NCBI GenBank assembly: GCA_040004035.1
Contig: JAMPLN010000022.1
Direction: 5' to 3' (one strand)
DNA from: Microcoleus vaginatus_C
GTDB lineage: Bacteria > Cyanobacteriota > Cyanobacteriia > Cyanobacteriales > Microcoleaceae
Length of the DNA: 64,000 nucleotides
Numbering within the stretch: the stretch's first letter is position 1; the number at the start of each line of letters is the position of its first letter. The position numbers were made by a program, and so were the translations under genes. Below are positions 9,340-17,911 of this stretch, piece after piece. Below the pieces are notes generated by a model. That model worked only from the letters and a program-made list of their open reading frames with translations, ran no database searches and was not told the origin of the DNA.

Positions 9340-9794
9340 ATCGGTAGGGACACGGCATGGTTCCAATCGTGTCAACTTAATGTCAAATCGACCGTATCTC
9401 TTGTTTGTCTCGATGTCTAGATCCCCCCTAACCCCCCTTGATAAGGGGGGAACAAGAGTATTCTCTCAAAGTCCCCCAACAACCAGGGGGATTTAGGGGG
9501 CTCTGAACTGGGCGAGCAACGAAAGATACAAAAGTTTTTAGGGTTAATTTGACACGCTTTGGGCAATGCCATTTCCCGCCAGAAGATCTTTTAAGAACGG
9601 GTATTAGCTCAATAACTAACCATTGACAATTAGCCAATAGAAATAAATCTTTGATTAAACTTAACTGTTGCGATCGCATAAATTGTCAAAATAAGAGCAA
9701 AAAAATTTGTTACGTATAAAGAAAGTATAAAATTTAGGCTAAAAGTGGCAAAATGTGTTTAAACCTAATAACTGATGGATCATTTTAAAACGCA
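9340..9794. repeat. ndhF-ndhD spacer with a C/G-rich inverted-repeat element
   Basis: Within this 455-base spacer, 9421-9504 is a compact element built of hairpins. It contains CCCCCCTT-GAT-AAGGGGGG at 9432-9450, then GTCCCCC-AACAACC-AGGGGG, and outer arms of CCCCCTA/TAGGGGG type. It is MITE-like in form, and a smaller relative occurs at 37365-37381. The rest, about 9505-9794, is AT-rich with no gene. It may hold the ndhD promoter, but I cannot pick one confidently. Confidence 0.7.
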
Positions 9795-11381
9795 ATGGAT
9801 ACAGCTAACTTTCCCTGGTTAACAACAACAATTCTGTTTCCCATTGCTGCGTCCTTGCTGATTCCTTTAATTCCCGATAAGGATGGCAAGACGGTGCGGT
9901 GGTATGCCCTAATTGTCGGTTTGATCGATTTTGCCCTACTTGTTTACGCTTTTTACACTCAGTACGACTTCAGCAATCCAGATTTGCAACTGGTAGAAAG
10001 TTACTCTTGGGTGCCGCAACTCGATTTAAATTGGTCTGTGGGTGCTGACGGGTTGTCGATGCCGCTGATTTTGCTGACTGGTTTTATTACCACTTTAGCT
10101 ACTTTAGCAGCTTGGCCAGTCACTTTTAAACCGAAGCTATTTTACTTTTTGATGCTGGCGATGTACGGCGGCCAAATAGCTGTTTTTGCCGTGCAGGATA
10201 TGCTGCTGTTTTTCCTGGTTTGGGAACTGGAATTAGTTCCCGTTTACCTGATTTTGTCGATTTGGGGCGGCAAAAAGCGCCTTTACGCAGCAACTAAGTT
10301 TATCCTGTACACGGCAGGGGGTTCGCTGTTTATTTTGGTGGGCGCCCTGACGATGGCGTTTTACGGCGATACGGTGACTTTCGATATGCGGGCGATCGCA
10401 GCTAAAGATTACGCCCCCAATGTAGAATTGCTCCTGTACACAGGTTTCTTAATAGCTTACGGCGTCAAACTGCCAATTTTTCCGCTGCACACTTGGCTCC
10501 CTGACGCTCACGGCGAAGCAACCGCACCCGCCCACATGTTGCTAGCAGGAATTCTGCTAAAAATGGGCGGCTACGCTTTGCTGCGGATGAATGCGGGAAT
10601 GCTCCCGGATGCTCACGCTGTCTTCGCGCCCATTTTGGTAATTTTGGGTGTGGTAAATATTGTTTACGCCGCTTTAACTTCTTTTGCTCAGCGAAATTTG
10701 AAGCGGAAAATTGCTTATTCTTCGATTTCGCACATGGGGTTTGTGTTAATCGGGATAGCTTCGTTTACTGATTTGGGAACTAGCGGTGCAATGCTGCAAA
10801 TGGTTTCCCACGGTTTAATTGGGGCGAGTTTGTTCTTCATGGTAGGATGCACTTACGATCGCACTCACACGCTCATGCTCGACGAAATGGGCGGTGTAGG
10901 ACAGAAAATGCGTAAGGTTTTCGCCATGTGGACTGCTTGTTCTATGGCTTCTTTGGCTTTGCCGGGAATGAGCGGTTTTGTAGCAGAATTGATGGTGTTT
11001 GTAGGTTTTGCAACGAGCGATGCTTACAATCCTGTGTTTAAGGTTTGCGTGGTATTTCTAGCGGCCGTAGGGGTGATTTTGACTCCGATTTACCTGCTGT
11101 CGATGCTGCGCGAAATCTTCTACGGGCCTGAGAATAAGGAATTGTCGGAACACGAGGAATTGGTGGATGCGGAACCGCGAGAAGTGTTTGTTATTGCGGC
11201 TCTGTTAGTGCCGATTATTGGCATTGGTTTGTATCCGAAGATGCTGACTCAGGTTTACGATGCGACTACTGTACAGTTGACTGCAAAGTTGCGCGATTCT
11301 GTGCCGTCGCTTGTGGCTAAGGCTGCTGCGGATAAAACTGTCTCTCTGCGTGCTCCGGCGATCGAGCCGAGCAAGTTGTAA
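9795..11381 (+). CDS. ndhD: NAD(P)H-quinone oxidoreductase subunit 4 (NdhD1-type)
   Basis: The 528-residue NdhD is an antiporter-like proton-pumping subunit of NDH-1. Signatures are FFLVWELELVPVYLILSIWG near residue 140, LPIFPLHTWLPDAHGEATAPAHM near 230 and RKIAYSSISHMGFVLIGIAS near 305. They include the conserved membrane glutamate and lysine residues of the proton channel. The pairing with ndhF suggests the respiratory/cyclic NDH-1L type (NdhD1/NdhF1) rather than the CO2-uptake forms (NdhD3/D4), although this subtype call is inference. The final codons AGC AAG TTG TAA and the following terminator are the parent sequence of repeats found at 13536-13640 and 26343-26430. Confidence 0.97.
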   Translation: MDTANFPWLTTTILFPIAASLLIPLIPDKDGKTVRWYALIVGLIDFALLVYAFYTQYDFSNPDLQLVESYSWVPQLDLNWSVGADGLSMPLILLTGFITTLATLAAWPVTFKPKLFYFLMLAMYGGQIAVFAVQDMLLFFLVWELELVPVYLILSIWGGKKRLYAATKFILYTAGGSLFILVGALTMAFYGDTVTFDMRAIAAKDYAPNVELLLYTGFLIAYGVKLPIFPLHTWLPDAHGEATAPAHMLLAGILLKMGGYALLRMNAGMLPDAHAVFAPILVILGVVNIVYAALTSFAQRNLKRKIAYSSISHMGFVLIGIASFTDLGTSGAMLQMVSHGLIGASLFFMVGCTYDRTHTLMLDEMGGVGQKMRKVFAMWTACSMASLALPGMSGFVAELMVFVGFATSDAYNPVFKVCVVFLAAVGVILTPIYLLSMLREIFYGPENKELSEHEELVDAEPREVFVIAALLVPIIGIGLYPKMLTQVYDATTVQLTAKLRDSVPSLVAKAAADKTVSLRAPAIEPSKL

Positions 11382-11401
11382 TTTAAACTGGATTTAGGAA
11401 G

Positions 11402-11450
11402 AAAACCTCCAAACCCGATTTTAAAATCGGGTTTGGGGGTTTTCTATTTT
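11402..11450 (+). terminator. Intrinsic terminator of ndhD
   Basis: An inverted repeat (AAAACCTCCAAACCCGATTT pairing with AAATCGGGTTTGGGGGTTTT) spans 11402-11443 and is followed by CTATTTT. Two diverged copies of this hairpin with the adjoining ndhD 3' end occur downstream. Confidence 0.9.
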
Positions 11451-11537
11451 GTTTTTCGGTTGGGCGATCGAAACTGAATTATTTGGTGGTTGTGCTATCC
11501 TAGTGGAGTCTCTGTTAAAAACATTACATTAGCAGCC

Positions 11538-12557
11538 ATGCCGACACCTTCCACAAGTCATTTACCAAAACCTAAATCTTGGGATGAATTTGAGGATATT
11601 ACATGGGAAATTTATCAACGAAAATGGCACGACAATCAGGCACAGAGATATGGCAGAAGTGGACAGGCACAAAATGGTATTGATATTTATGGTCGGCAAA
11701 ACAGTTCCGACAAGTATATAGGTGTTCAGTGTAAACGAGTTGAGGATAACAAGCTAACCAAGAAAATAATCCAGGCAGAGATTGTCAAAGCAGAATGCTT
11801 TTCACCTCCACTCAGTGAGTACATTATTGCAACTACGGCATCAAGAGATGCAAAGCTTCAAGATTTTGTCCGGTCTTTAAATGAAAAGCGTAGATTAGAA
11901 AATAAGTTCCCTGTCTATATAGTGTTTTGGGAAGATATATGCAATGACTTGGCAGAGCCCAATAATCGTGATTTACTCAAGAAGTATTATTCTGAGTGGG
12001 AACAGATATTTAGCAATCAAGAGAAATCTATAAGTAGTGAGCAGGTTGCATCTATTCATTGTCTTTTGAGCTTGGAAATACAGCAAGACTGCAACTTACT
12101 TCAGGAACTTCTTAATCAAAATCAAGATGCTTTATCGAAAAAATGGCAATCATGCTTTAGTAAAAATCGCGGCGTATGGCGAGAAGAATCGTCTCGTTTA
12201 CTTCTTGCTAGAAGTAGTACAGAGTTAATGTCAAAAATTCAAAAATTTTACCACCAATTGGATGATATTGAGAGTAGATGCAAAAGTCTACTTGCCTTGA
12301 GATATAGAATTGAATTGGTTAATTCAAAACCCATGTATATAGATTCTAAGGGTGGGATTTTCGGATTTAATACAAAGCCTTTACACCCTTTGGCAAGTTG
12401 CTTCTACACAGACTCAGACCTGAAAGAGGTATTTGATTTAACGGAAAAATCCTCTACGGACTTCAATAAGCTGAAAGAAAAAGTTCATGAAACGCTGAAT
12501 CTTGGCAATCAAATAACTTGTGAGTTAATTAAATTATGCAGCTCGGACTTGATATAA
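11538..12557 (+). CDS. Mrr-like restriction-endonuclease-fold protein (lone nuclease)
   Basis: The 339-residue protein begins with a PD-(D/E)XK nuclease-like domain. Residues about 10-55 have a WDEFEDITWEIYQRKW helix, YGRSGQAQNGIDIYG carrying the metal-binding Asp, and then VQCKR carrying the QxK signature of Mrr/HsdR-type nucleases. The remaining two thirds have no motif I recognise. I prefer ATG 11538 because the upstream extension begins at TTG 11490 and encodes no domain. There is no methyltransferase or ATPase partner next to it. It is the first gene after the ndhD terminator and is AT-richer than the core genes, fitting horizontal acquisition. A defence role is inference. Confidence 0.7.
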   Translation: MPTPSTSHLPKPKSWDEFEDITWEIYQRKWHDNQAQRYGRSGQAQNGIDIYGRQNSSDKYIGVQCKRVEDNKLTKKIIQAEIVKAECFSPPLSEYIIATTASRDAKLQDFVRSLNEKRRLENKFPVYIVFWEDICNDLAEPNNRDLLKKYYSEWEQIFSNQEKSISSEQVASIHCLLSLEIQQDCNLLQELLNQNQDALSKKWQSCFSKNRGVWREESSRLLLARSSTELMSKIQKFYHQLDDIESRCKSLLALRYRIELVNSKPMYIDSKGGIFGFNTKPLHPLASCFYTDSDLKEVFDLTEKSSTDFNKLKEKVHETLNLGNQITCELIKLCSSDLI

Positions 12558-12630
12558 CAAGCCCGTTGTAGGCCGACTGTATCGAGGTCGTTGAAGGTGG
12601 AGTTGAGAATTTTCAGGAACTCATCCTGCT

Positions 12631-12692
12631 TCGATCGCAATACCCAATACTTCAAAATTACCAGTGGGTCGCTCGCTCTTCAATTCGGTGCG
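12631..12692 (+). repeat. Island repeat R1 (module A)
   Basis: Contains GATCGCAATACCCAATACTT, CAAAATTACCAGTGGGTCG and CTCGCTCTTCAATTCGGTGCG. The same module recurs at 13401, 15779, 20769 and 26209, with its tail at 25452. Confidence 0.9.
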
Positions 12693-12755
12693 AACAATGG
12701 TAAGTGAGGTATGATATCCATAACAGGATCAAAAGTTATAAAAAAGAGGGAATGT

Positions 12756-13028
12756 ATGCAAACAATCCTTTTGAGTCGTGAAGAAGTCGCTCGTCGTGCG
12801 AAACATTTGTATGAGAGCACCATCCGCCAAAAAATTGAATTAGAAGAGAATATTGGCAAGATGGTCATCATTGATATAGAAACAGGTGACTACGAAGTTG
12901 ATAAAACTGGGCTAAAAGCCGCACGTAGTCTGATGGCAAAGCATCCGTATGCTCGACTTTTTGGCATTCGTATTGGTTACAATGTGGCTGCTTCGTTGGG
13001 TGGTGTAATGGAGCGTGTCAACAAGTGA
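12756..13028 (+). CDS. Small hypothetical protein paired with a retropepsin-like protein
   Basis: The 90-residue protein starts at ATG 12756 behind a GAGGG ribosome binding site. It has a helical N-terminus (SREEVARRAKHLYESTIRQKIE) and then a beta-rich part (GKMVIIDIETGDYEVD, RLFGIRIGYNVAASLGG). I know of similar two-gene pairs in cyanobacteria but no established function. Its stop overlaps the next gene by four bases (GTGA), so the two are surely co-translated. The layout resembles a toxin-antitoxin or regulator-protease pair, which is inference only. Confidence 0.7.
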   Translation: MQTILLSREEVARRAKHLYESTIRQKIELEENIGKMVIIDIETGDYEVDKTGLKAARSLMAKHPYARLFGIRIGYNVAASLGGVMERVNK

Positions 13029-13390
13029 TTTCTGGTATTGTGACCGATCGGCACGCGATCGTCGCGTTGACGTTTCTCCTCCCAAGCGGCTCTACTTTCC
13101 CGATCGAGTTTGTCATAGATACGGGCTTCACTGACTACCTATGTTTGCCAGCGGAGGCAGTTACCTTACTGGGGTTGCCGTTCCTGTACGATATGCCTGT
13201 AAACTTAGCAGATAACAGTGAAGTCCTAGTAGCAGTTCACGAAGCCATCATCCTTTGGGACGGGGAAGAACGAGAAGTTCGTGTATTTGCTACAGGGCGA
13301 AGGCCTCTGATTGGAACTGCTTTGCTGGACGAGCAAGAACTTGTGATTCAGTTCACTGAGGGGGGGTTAGTGACGATTGATGAGTTGTAG
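13025..13390 (+). CDS. Clan AA (retropepsin-like) aspartic protease
   Basis: The 121-residue protein starts at GTG 13025 overlapping the upstream stop. It has the single-lobe aspartic protease signature IEFVIDTGFTDYLCLP, with the active-site Asp-Thr-Gly near residue 37, and a C-terminal IGTALLDEQELVIQF strand resembling the second conserved element (ILG-like) of retropepsins. Such one-domain proteins would have to dimerise to build an active site. It has no membrane segment or signal peptide. Its target may be its partner protein (inference). Confidence 0.8.
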   Translation: MISGIVTDRHAIVALTFLLPSGSTFPIEFVIDTGFTDYLCLPAEAVTLLGLPFLYDMPVNLADNSEVLVAVHEAIILWDGEEREVRVFATGRRPLIGTALLDEQELVIQFTEGGLVTIDEL

Positions 13391-13400
13391 TTTCAACGCC

Positions 13401-13640
13401 TGATCGCAAAATCGAATACTTAAAAATTACCATTTGGTCGATCGCTCTTCATTTCGGTATTGCGATCGCTCTCTTAATTTCTATCCTTATTGTTATGCCA
13501 AGAGTGCGATTTTTGTCAAGGGCGATCGCACCCTCGCAAGTTGTAATTTGAACCGGATGCGAGGAAGAAAACCCCAAAACCTCGATGATTAAACGGGTCT
13601 TGGGGTTTTCTATTTTGTTTTGGGCGATCGAGCTTTTAGG
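13401..13640 (+). repeat. Island repeat R2 (modules A+B+C) with a copy of the ndhD 3' end and terminator
   Basis: Module A (AAAAATTACCATTTGGTCG, CGCTCTTC) is followed by module B (CTCTTAATTTCTATCCTTAT, TGTTATGCCAAGAGTGCG) and module C. Module C (13536-13640) aligns with bases 11371-11472. It has GCAAGTTGTAATTT, GAGGAAGAAAACCCC, an imperfect terminator hairpin, TTTTCTATTTTG and GGGCGATCGA. This is therefore a diverged duplicate of the ndhD tail. Confidence 0.9.
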
Positions 13641-13647
13641 ATTCTTA

Positions 13648-14855
13648 TAGCGATCGCAAATCATTCATAAATTGATCGAGGATTCGATCGAGCAGTCGTT
13701 TCATGAGAATGTTGGCTGAAAATCACCAAACTTGTGTAGTTTGGGAAAGTCAAAGCTTTGCTGCTGTATGGTAAAATTGAAGAACCATTTAACCAAGGAA
13801 AAAGAGCTCAGACGAGTCCCAAATTTTCTCAGCCAAGTCTTGGCATTTAGCCAAATATCCTCTACTGGATTCTGCTCGGGAGCATTAGGAGCAAACAGGA
13901 TACAAGTTAAAGGCCATTCATCTTTTTTGTTGCCGAGATTAATTTCTTCTAGGTAAGCTTTCATCTCTTTATATTTATGATAGCTAGCTCCATCCCAAAT
14001 AATCAAATGTCTCGCCTCGGGATTTAAAGATTGTAAATCCTTTAAAAAAGCGACCGTATTTTCGGAATTTGCAGTCGCATATTCTCGGAGAACAAACTGT
14101 GAAAGTTAAATAATTTATTGCGCCATAATAAGTTTGTTTTTCTCTTTCATTCACCAGCGGTATTTCTATTCTCTGATTGCGCTTTCCCCAAAGATAACCA
14201 CAGACATCTCCCCAGAGAAGGTGGCACTCATCAATCAAATACACCACAAGTTTTCTCGACTCTATAGCTTCCCGGTGTTCTTCCAGAGTTTCACAAATTT
14301 CTTGGTGCTTTTTTTTGACGAGTTCTTCATCACCTTTTGGGTTCTTTTTTTGAGACTTTTTCCAGCTAATCCCTGCTAACTTAAAGAGTCGATAGTAGCT
14401 AGTTTTAGATTGAAATTCAATCTGATACTGCTCTGCTATATAATTTTCTAAGGCGGATAAATCCCAGTGGTCTTTATTGGTTAACCATTGGATGATTTCC
14501 GACTGTTCTTCTGGCTTAAGTTGTCCCTGCGAGCCTTGATAATTTAAGAGCAATCCTTCAATTCCATGCAACGCATAATTGATTTTCCACTTGCTAATAA
14601 ATGGAGAGGAGACTCCCAAGATATTTTGAATAGTTTCGCGGCAGATACCTTTAATTAGCATCCGGACAGCCAAGGCTCTTTTTAATTCTCTGGGGTCGGG
14701 ATTACTGGCAATAAAATTTTCGAGTTCTAATAAAGCTTGGACTTCATGCTCCTCGAATTTTTCTGACCATTTATTTTGGGACATCTTAACTCTTACTTAT
14801 ATCTGCATCCCTCATTATACATTATTTATGATTTACAAACCATTTGCGATCGCTA
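13648..14855 (-). mobile_element. IS630-family insertion sequence, about 1.2 kb
   Basis: Perfect inverted ends TAGCGATCGCAAAT (13648-13661) and ATTTGCGATCGCTA (14842-14855) are flanked by TA on both sides (13646-13647, 14856-14857), as expected for IS630/Tc1-type insertion into a TA dinucleotide. The ends contain a HIP1 octamer. The element carries one transposase gene, now frameshifted, and sits at the downstream edge of repeat R2. Confidence 0.85.
13701..14784 (-). pseudogene. IS630-family transposase, frameshifted
   Basis: Translation starts at ATG 14784. The helix-turn-helix part (about residues 20-90) and the first catalytic Asp (LVVYLIDECHLLWGD) read in one frame to about 14105. The sequence then continues in the next frame as REYATANSENTVAFLKDLQ, then LIIWDGASYHKYKEMK (second Asp) and APNAPEQNPVEDIW (the Glu), ending at 13701. 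Aligning the YYGAINYL segment with the downstream frame places the shift near 14095-14110. No slippery homopolymer lies exactly there, so a disabling single-base indel is more likely than programmed frameshifting, although the latter is not excluded. Confidence 0.85.
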
Positions 14856-14960
14856 TATTACTTTTGTTTGGCCCGAACCCAGTAAGTTTTGAAGCGAGGG
14901 GCTAAAATCCAATTCCGATAGCTATTAAAATACAGATTGCAAGCTTATTGGCTTTCCAGA

Positions 14961-15677
14961 ATGCAAAATCAAGAGTCACCTATTGTTTTCGATCGAGAAC
15001 GCGCTTCTTCCTACGACAAAAGATTCGCTAAATTGGCTCCGATGCGCGACGCACTTCATTTACTGATCCGCTTTGTACTTTCTGAACTTCCTACCGATGC
15101 ACGGATTCTCTGTGTCGGTGCGGGAACAGGCTTGGAATTGATTTATCTCGCTCAAGCGTTTCCACAGTGGCAGTTTACTGCGGTAGAGCCTGCGGCACCG
15201 ATGCTTGACATCTGTCGCCAGCGCGCCGAAGAGTGTGGTATCGCGTCACGTTGCACTTTTCACGAAGGCTATCTCGATTCGCTGCCCGAATCGCACTCTT
15301 TCGATGCGGCCACTTGCCTTCTGGTTTCTCACTTCTTTATGCAACAAGATCGGCGGCGCAACTTTTTTAGTCAAATTGCTTCGCGACTTTGCCCTAACGG
15401 ATATTTGGTAAGTGCCGATATAGCTTCCGATATGTCTACTTCAGCCTACCAAAGCCTTTCCGAGGTTTGGCTGCGAATGCTGAGGTATTCCGAAATGCCT
15501 GCTGAGGAGATTGAAAAGTTTCGTGCTTCTTATGGTCGAGATGTTGCTGTGCTACCGCCACTTGAAGTCGAATCAATAATTGCATCCAGTGGCTTTGATA
15601 CACCAGTATTGTTCTTACAAACCCTGCTGATTCATGCCTGGTATGCTAGGCGAACACCACCCTCGCTAGAAGTGTAG
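14961..15677 (+). CDS. Class I SAM-dependent methyltransferase
   Basis: The 238-residue protein starts at ATG 14961 (an in-frame TTG at 14937 is less likely). The SAM-binding motif I ARILCVGAGTGLELIYLAQ lies near residue 55, the acidic residue after beta-2 in FTAVEPAAPMLDI near residue 80, and motif post-I/IV at FDAATCLLVSHFF near 125. The family methylates small molecules; the substrate cannot be read. It is a single gene bracketed by the IS630 element and repeat R3, consistent with mobile cargo. Confidence 0.8.
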   Translation: MQNQESPIVFDRERASSYDKRFAKLAPMRDALHLLIRFVLSELPTDARILCVGAGTGLELIYLAQAFPQWQFTAVEPAAPMLDICRQRAEECGIASRCTFHEGYLDSLPESHSFDAATCLLVSHFFMQQDRRRNFFSQIASRLCPNGYLVSADIASDMSTSAYQSLSEVWLRMLRYSEMPAEEIEKFRASYGRDVAVLPPLEVESIIASSGFDTPVLFLQTLLIHAWYARRTPPSLEV

Positions 15678-15778
15678 TTATCAACAGCCGCTGAAAAATC
15701 TCCTGAAGTGGACTGACCAAAACCAAGTGTGACGTTGCAAAGTTTTCTGGAAGCCCCAGAACCGAGTCGCGCCGAAGA

Positions 15779-15900
15779 GCGATCGCAATACTCAATACCC
15801 AATACTTCAAAATTACCATTTGGTCGATCGCTCTTCAATGCTGTGCGTTAGCGAAGCCCTCGAAGAGGATCGCTCTTTTAGTTTTTAGTCTTAATTTTTC
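15779..15900 (+). repeat. Island repeat R3 (module A plus GCGTTAGCGAAGCCCTCGAA variant)
   Basis: Module A is nearly identical to R1, R2 and R5. It is followed by GCGTTAGCGAAGCCCTCGAA and GAGGATCGCTCT, shared with R6, and the start of module B (TTAGTTTTTAGTCTTA). The surrounding 15678-16050 spacer has no intact gene. Confidence 0.9.
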
Positions 15901-15935
15901 TTGTTTCTATACTTGGTAGAATACAAGAGAATACT

Positions 15936-16002
15936 AACGGAACATTGGCTTCAAACCTTGCTTCACAGAATTCTCATCAATCCAAATTTACTTCCCAATT
16001 TG
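15936..16002 (-). pseudogene. Relict of a LuxR-type helix-turn-helix gene
   Basis: On the minus strand the sequence reads IWIDENSVKQGLKPMFR, with stops close by. It matches the recognition-helix region WITENSVKQALKRMFRKLEV of the intact LuxR-like gene at 23242-23964. At base level 15937-15995 aligns with about 23331-23390 with scattered differences. It is a short degenerate duplicate, not an expressed gene. Confidence 0.75.
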
Positions 16003-16050
16003 ACTGCTTAAGCTATCGGTGTGGCTTGACGCTGAAGCCATCTTCAGTAT

Positions 16051-17043
16051 CTACCTTGAAAGATTAGGCTCCCTCACATTTGGAAAGCTTTCAAAATTGC
16101 GTCGTACCCAGTCCATCCCCACTTCATTATTGAGTTTAATTTTCTGAGGCGTATCGGGATAAATTTTTCCTAAAATATCCGCATCTTGATCCACGACAAC
16201 TTTGCCAAAATTGAGATACGTCCCCCCCAACACCTTAAATATAGGATGCTTTGCTTGACCGAACAGCAAAATATAAGTCCGTGTTCGATTCTCGGCTTCT
16301 GGTACGAATATATGACACTGTGCAGCTTTGCCGAATGGCATTTCTCCATGAAAAATTACTAGGGATGGGAAATGATTTTCTAGGTGCGCTTTAATGGTGC
16401 TGGGCAGTAGCAATAAATCTGGCTTTCTGAGCTTTTCGGCCAAGCTGTAAGGGGCAGTAGGCATATCGTAAAAGGCATGAGATTGATGTCCTTCATCAAT
16501 AAATTGATGAAATTCCACATCGGTAATCCTAAACAAGTCCCGGTGAGTGCCGTTTTGATGATTATAGTCGTGCATATTTAGCAGCATGGTCAGCAAATCC
16601 GTCTCGATACTACGATCGGCGGTATGCCCGATGAAGTAGTAAGTTTCTGCGATTTCCTTGAGCACATTGGGAATGGGGACTTGCGGCTCGTATCCCCCAT
16701 AAGACCAAATGAAGTCATCTTGAATAATCAGGTCTAACGGTTTTAGTAAGGGCAATGTTTTTTTATTAGATCCGGGTAATACGGTGCAGCCTTCAGCATC
16801 AAACTTCAGGGCATGGAACGGGCAGACGACACCGCTTGTGCGATCGCTTTCGGCTTCGCACCATCCTTCCGACAGCATTGCTCCCATGTGCGGACAGGCA
16901 TTGGGCAAGGCATGGATAGTTCCGGCAATATCTTTCCACACCACATAGTCGGTGCCATACAAGGAAATTTTTCGAGGTTGGTTCGCTGCCAGCATTGACT
17001 TATGTGCCAACAGCCAAGGCGCACCGGGAAGCATAGACTGCAT
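16051..17043 (-). CDS. Rieske [2Fe-2S] non-heme iron oxygenase
   Basis: The 330-residue protein has a Rieske domain at about residues 8-115 with cluster ligands Cys50-x-His52 (CPHMG) and Cys74-x2-His77 (CPFH). A C-terminal catalytic domain has the mononuclear iron motif His162-x4-His167 (DYNHQNGTH). This is the plan of ring-hydroxylating and related oxygenases such as the chlorophyllide/pheophorbide a oxygenase relatives. There is no membrane tail. ATG 17043 is preceded by a strong AAGGAGA ribosome binding site. It is divergent from a TetR gene with a 52-base spacer, so it is probably the regulated target. No reductase gene lies nearby; a general ferredoxin would have to supply electrons. Confidence 0.85.
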   Translation of the reverse strand: MQSMLPGAPWLLAHKSMLAANQPRKISLYGTDYVVWKDIAGTIHALPNACPHMGAMLSEGWCEAESDRTSGVVCPFHALKFDAEGCTVLPGSNKKTLPLLKPLDLIIQDDFIWSYGGYEPQVPIPNVLKEIAETYYFIGHTADRSIETDLLTMLLNMHDYNHQNGTHRDLFRITDVEFHQFIDEGHQSHAFYDMPTAPYSLAEKLRKPDLLLLPSTIKAHLENHFPSLVIFHGEMPFGKAAQCHIFVPEAENRTRTYILLFGQAKHPIFKVLGGTYLNFGKVVVDQDADILGKIYPDTPQKIKLNNEVGMDWVRRNFESFPNVREPNLSR

Positions 17044-17095
17044 GGTGTTCTCCTTTAGACATAAAATTGTGAGAGATTTGTCGCTTTTCTAGAAT
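17044..17095. promoter_or_regulatory. Divergent promoter/operator region between the oxygenase and tetR-like genes
   Basis: Only 52 bases separate the two start codons. A direct repeat AGAATAT-GAC-AGAATAT with an embedded GAATATTC palindrome overlaps the tetR-like start (about 17091-17110) and is a candidate operator. The oxygenase ribosome binding site (TCTCCTT on the plus strand) is at about 17049-17055. Confidence 0.45.
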
Positions 17096-17908
17096 ATGAC
17101 AGAATATTCACATTCGTCAAGCAGTTTGCGCCGTCAACCGAAACAGCAGCGCGGTAAAGAAAGAGTCGAAAAAATCTTGGATGCAGCAGCAGCAGTGTTT
17201 GACGAGGTGGGCTATTCCGAGGCGACTACCCATCTAATTGCAGCAAAAGCAGGGACAGCCATCGGTTCTCTGTATCAGTTTTTTCCTGATAAAGCTGCCA
17301 TTTTTAACGCAATGGAGCTGCGTCATGCCGATCGCGTTAAGGCTATGTGGGCGCAGGCGAACACAGCGGAAATCATTCAGTCACCGCTGCGTGAAATGAT
17401 CCATACCCTTGTCACTGCTGTTGCAGAGATGTTTGAACAGCCTGTATCGCGGGTGGTGTTCGTGCAGTTTTATATAGCGCGCGAGATTTTCCAGTCGATC
17501 GATGAAAGTATGACTCAGGAAGCGATTGACTTTATGGCGAGTCTTTTGAAGCAAAGAAATCCCAGCTTGAGGGAGGCGCAATGTAGCCTGTTAGCGGAGG
17601 TTTGCGTTCACAGCAGTAATGCGGTCATTCTGTCGGCACTTCGCAACCGGGATCTACAGCATCGCCAACAACTGGTACAGCAGATTGAGGATTTGTTGGT
17701 GTCGTATTTAGAGCCATATGTGGGGGAAGGTCGGTCAAGCAATGTAATGAAAGTAATGAAATGTCTTCATTGTCAATCGGAGCAGTTGTCCAAAAACGGT
17801 TATCGACGGGGGAAGCAGTGCTATCGCTGTAAGGAATGTGGCAAACAGTTTGTAGAGAATTCCCCGCGATCGGTTATTTTGAAGATGAATTTGGTCGATC
17901 GAACGTGA
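17096..17908 (+). CDS. TetR/AcrR family regulator with a C-terminal IS1-type zinc ribbon
   Basis: Residues about 18-65 form the TetR DNA-binding domain (GKERVEKILDAAAAVFDEVG, then TTHLIAAKAGTAIGSLYQFF). Residues 66-205 form a helical ligand/dimer domain. Most TetR proteins stop near residue 200-215. Here the frame runs on into a zinc ribbon from Met221 (MKCLHCQSEQ, then YRCKECGKQF), which looks like the N-terminus of IS1-family InsA, ending at 17908. The extra part probably came from an inserted IS1-like fragment that removed the original stop. The gene is divergent from the Rieske oxygenase gene, which it likely represses (inference). Confidence 0.85.
   Translation: MTEYSHSSSSLRRQPKQQRGKERVEKILDAAAAVFDEVGYSEATTHLIAAKAGTAIGSLYQFFPDKAAIFNAMELRHADRVKAMWAQANTAEIIQSPLREMIHTLVTAVAEMFEQPVSRVVFVQFYIAREIFQSIDESMTQEAIDFMASLLKQRNPSLREAQCSLLAEVCVHSSNAVILSALRNRDLQHRQQLVQQIEDLLVSYLEPYVGEGRSSNVMKVMKCLHCQSEQLSKNGYRRGKQCYRCKECGKQFVENSPRSVILKMNLVDRT
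17756..17880 (+). mobile_element. IS1-like InsA 5' fragment fused to the tetR-like gene
   Basis: From ATG 17756 the sequence encodes two CxxC pairs and QLSKNGYRRGKQCYRC, the zinc-binding start of IS1-type transposases. It breaks off after QFVEN and runs into island repeat R4. No further transposase sequence is visible. Confidence 0.7.
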
Positions 17909-17911
17909 GTA

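Noticed and set aside
14085..14125. Programmed frameshift signal in the IS630 transposase
   Set aside because: No X-XXY-YYZ heptamer lies at the point where the frames must switch; the TTTTTTAAA further on lies after the frame has already changed.
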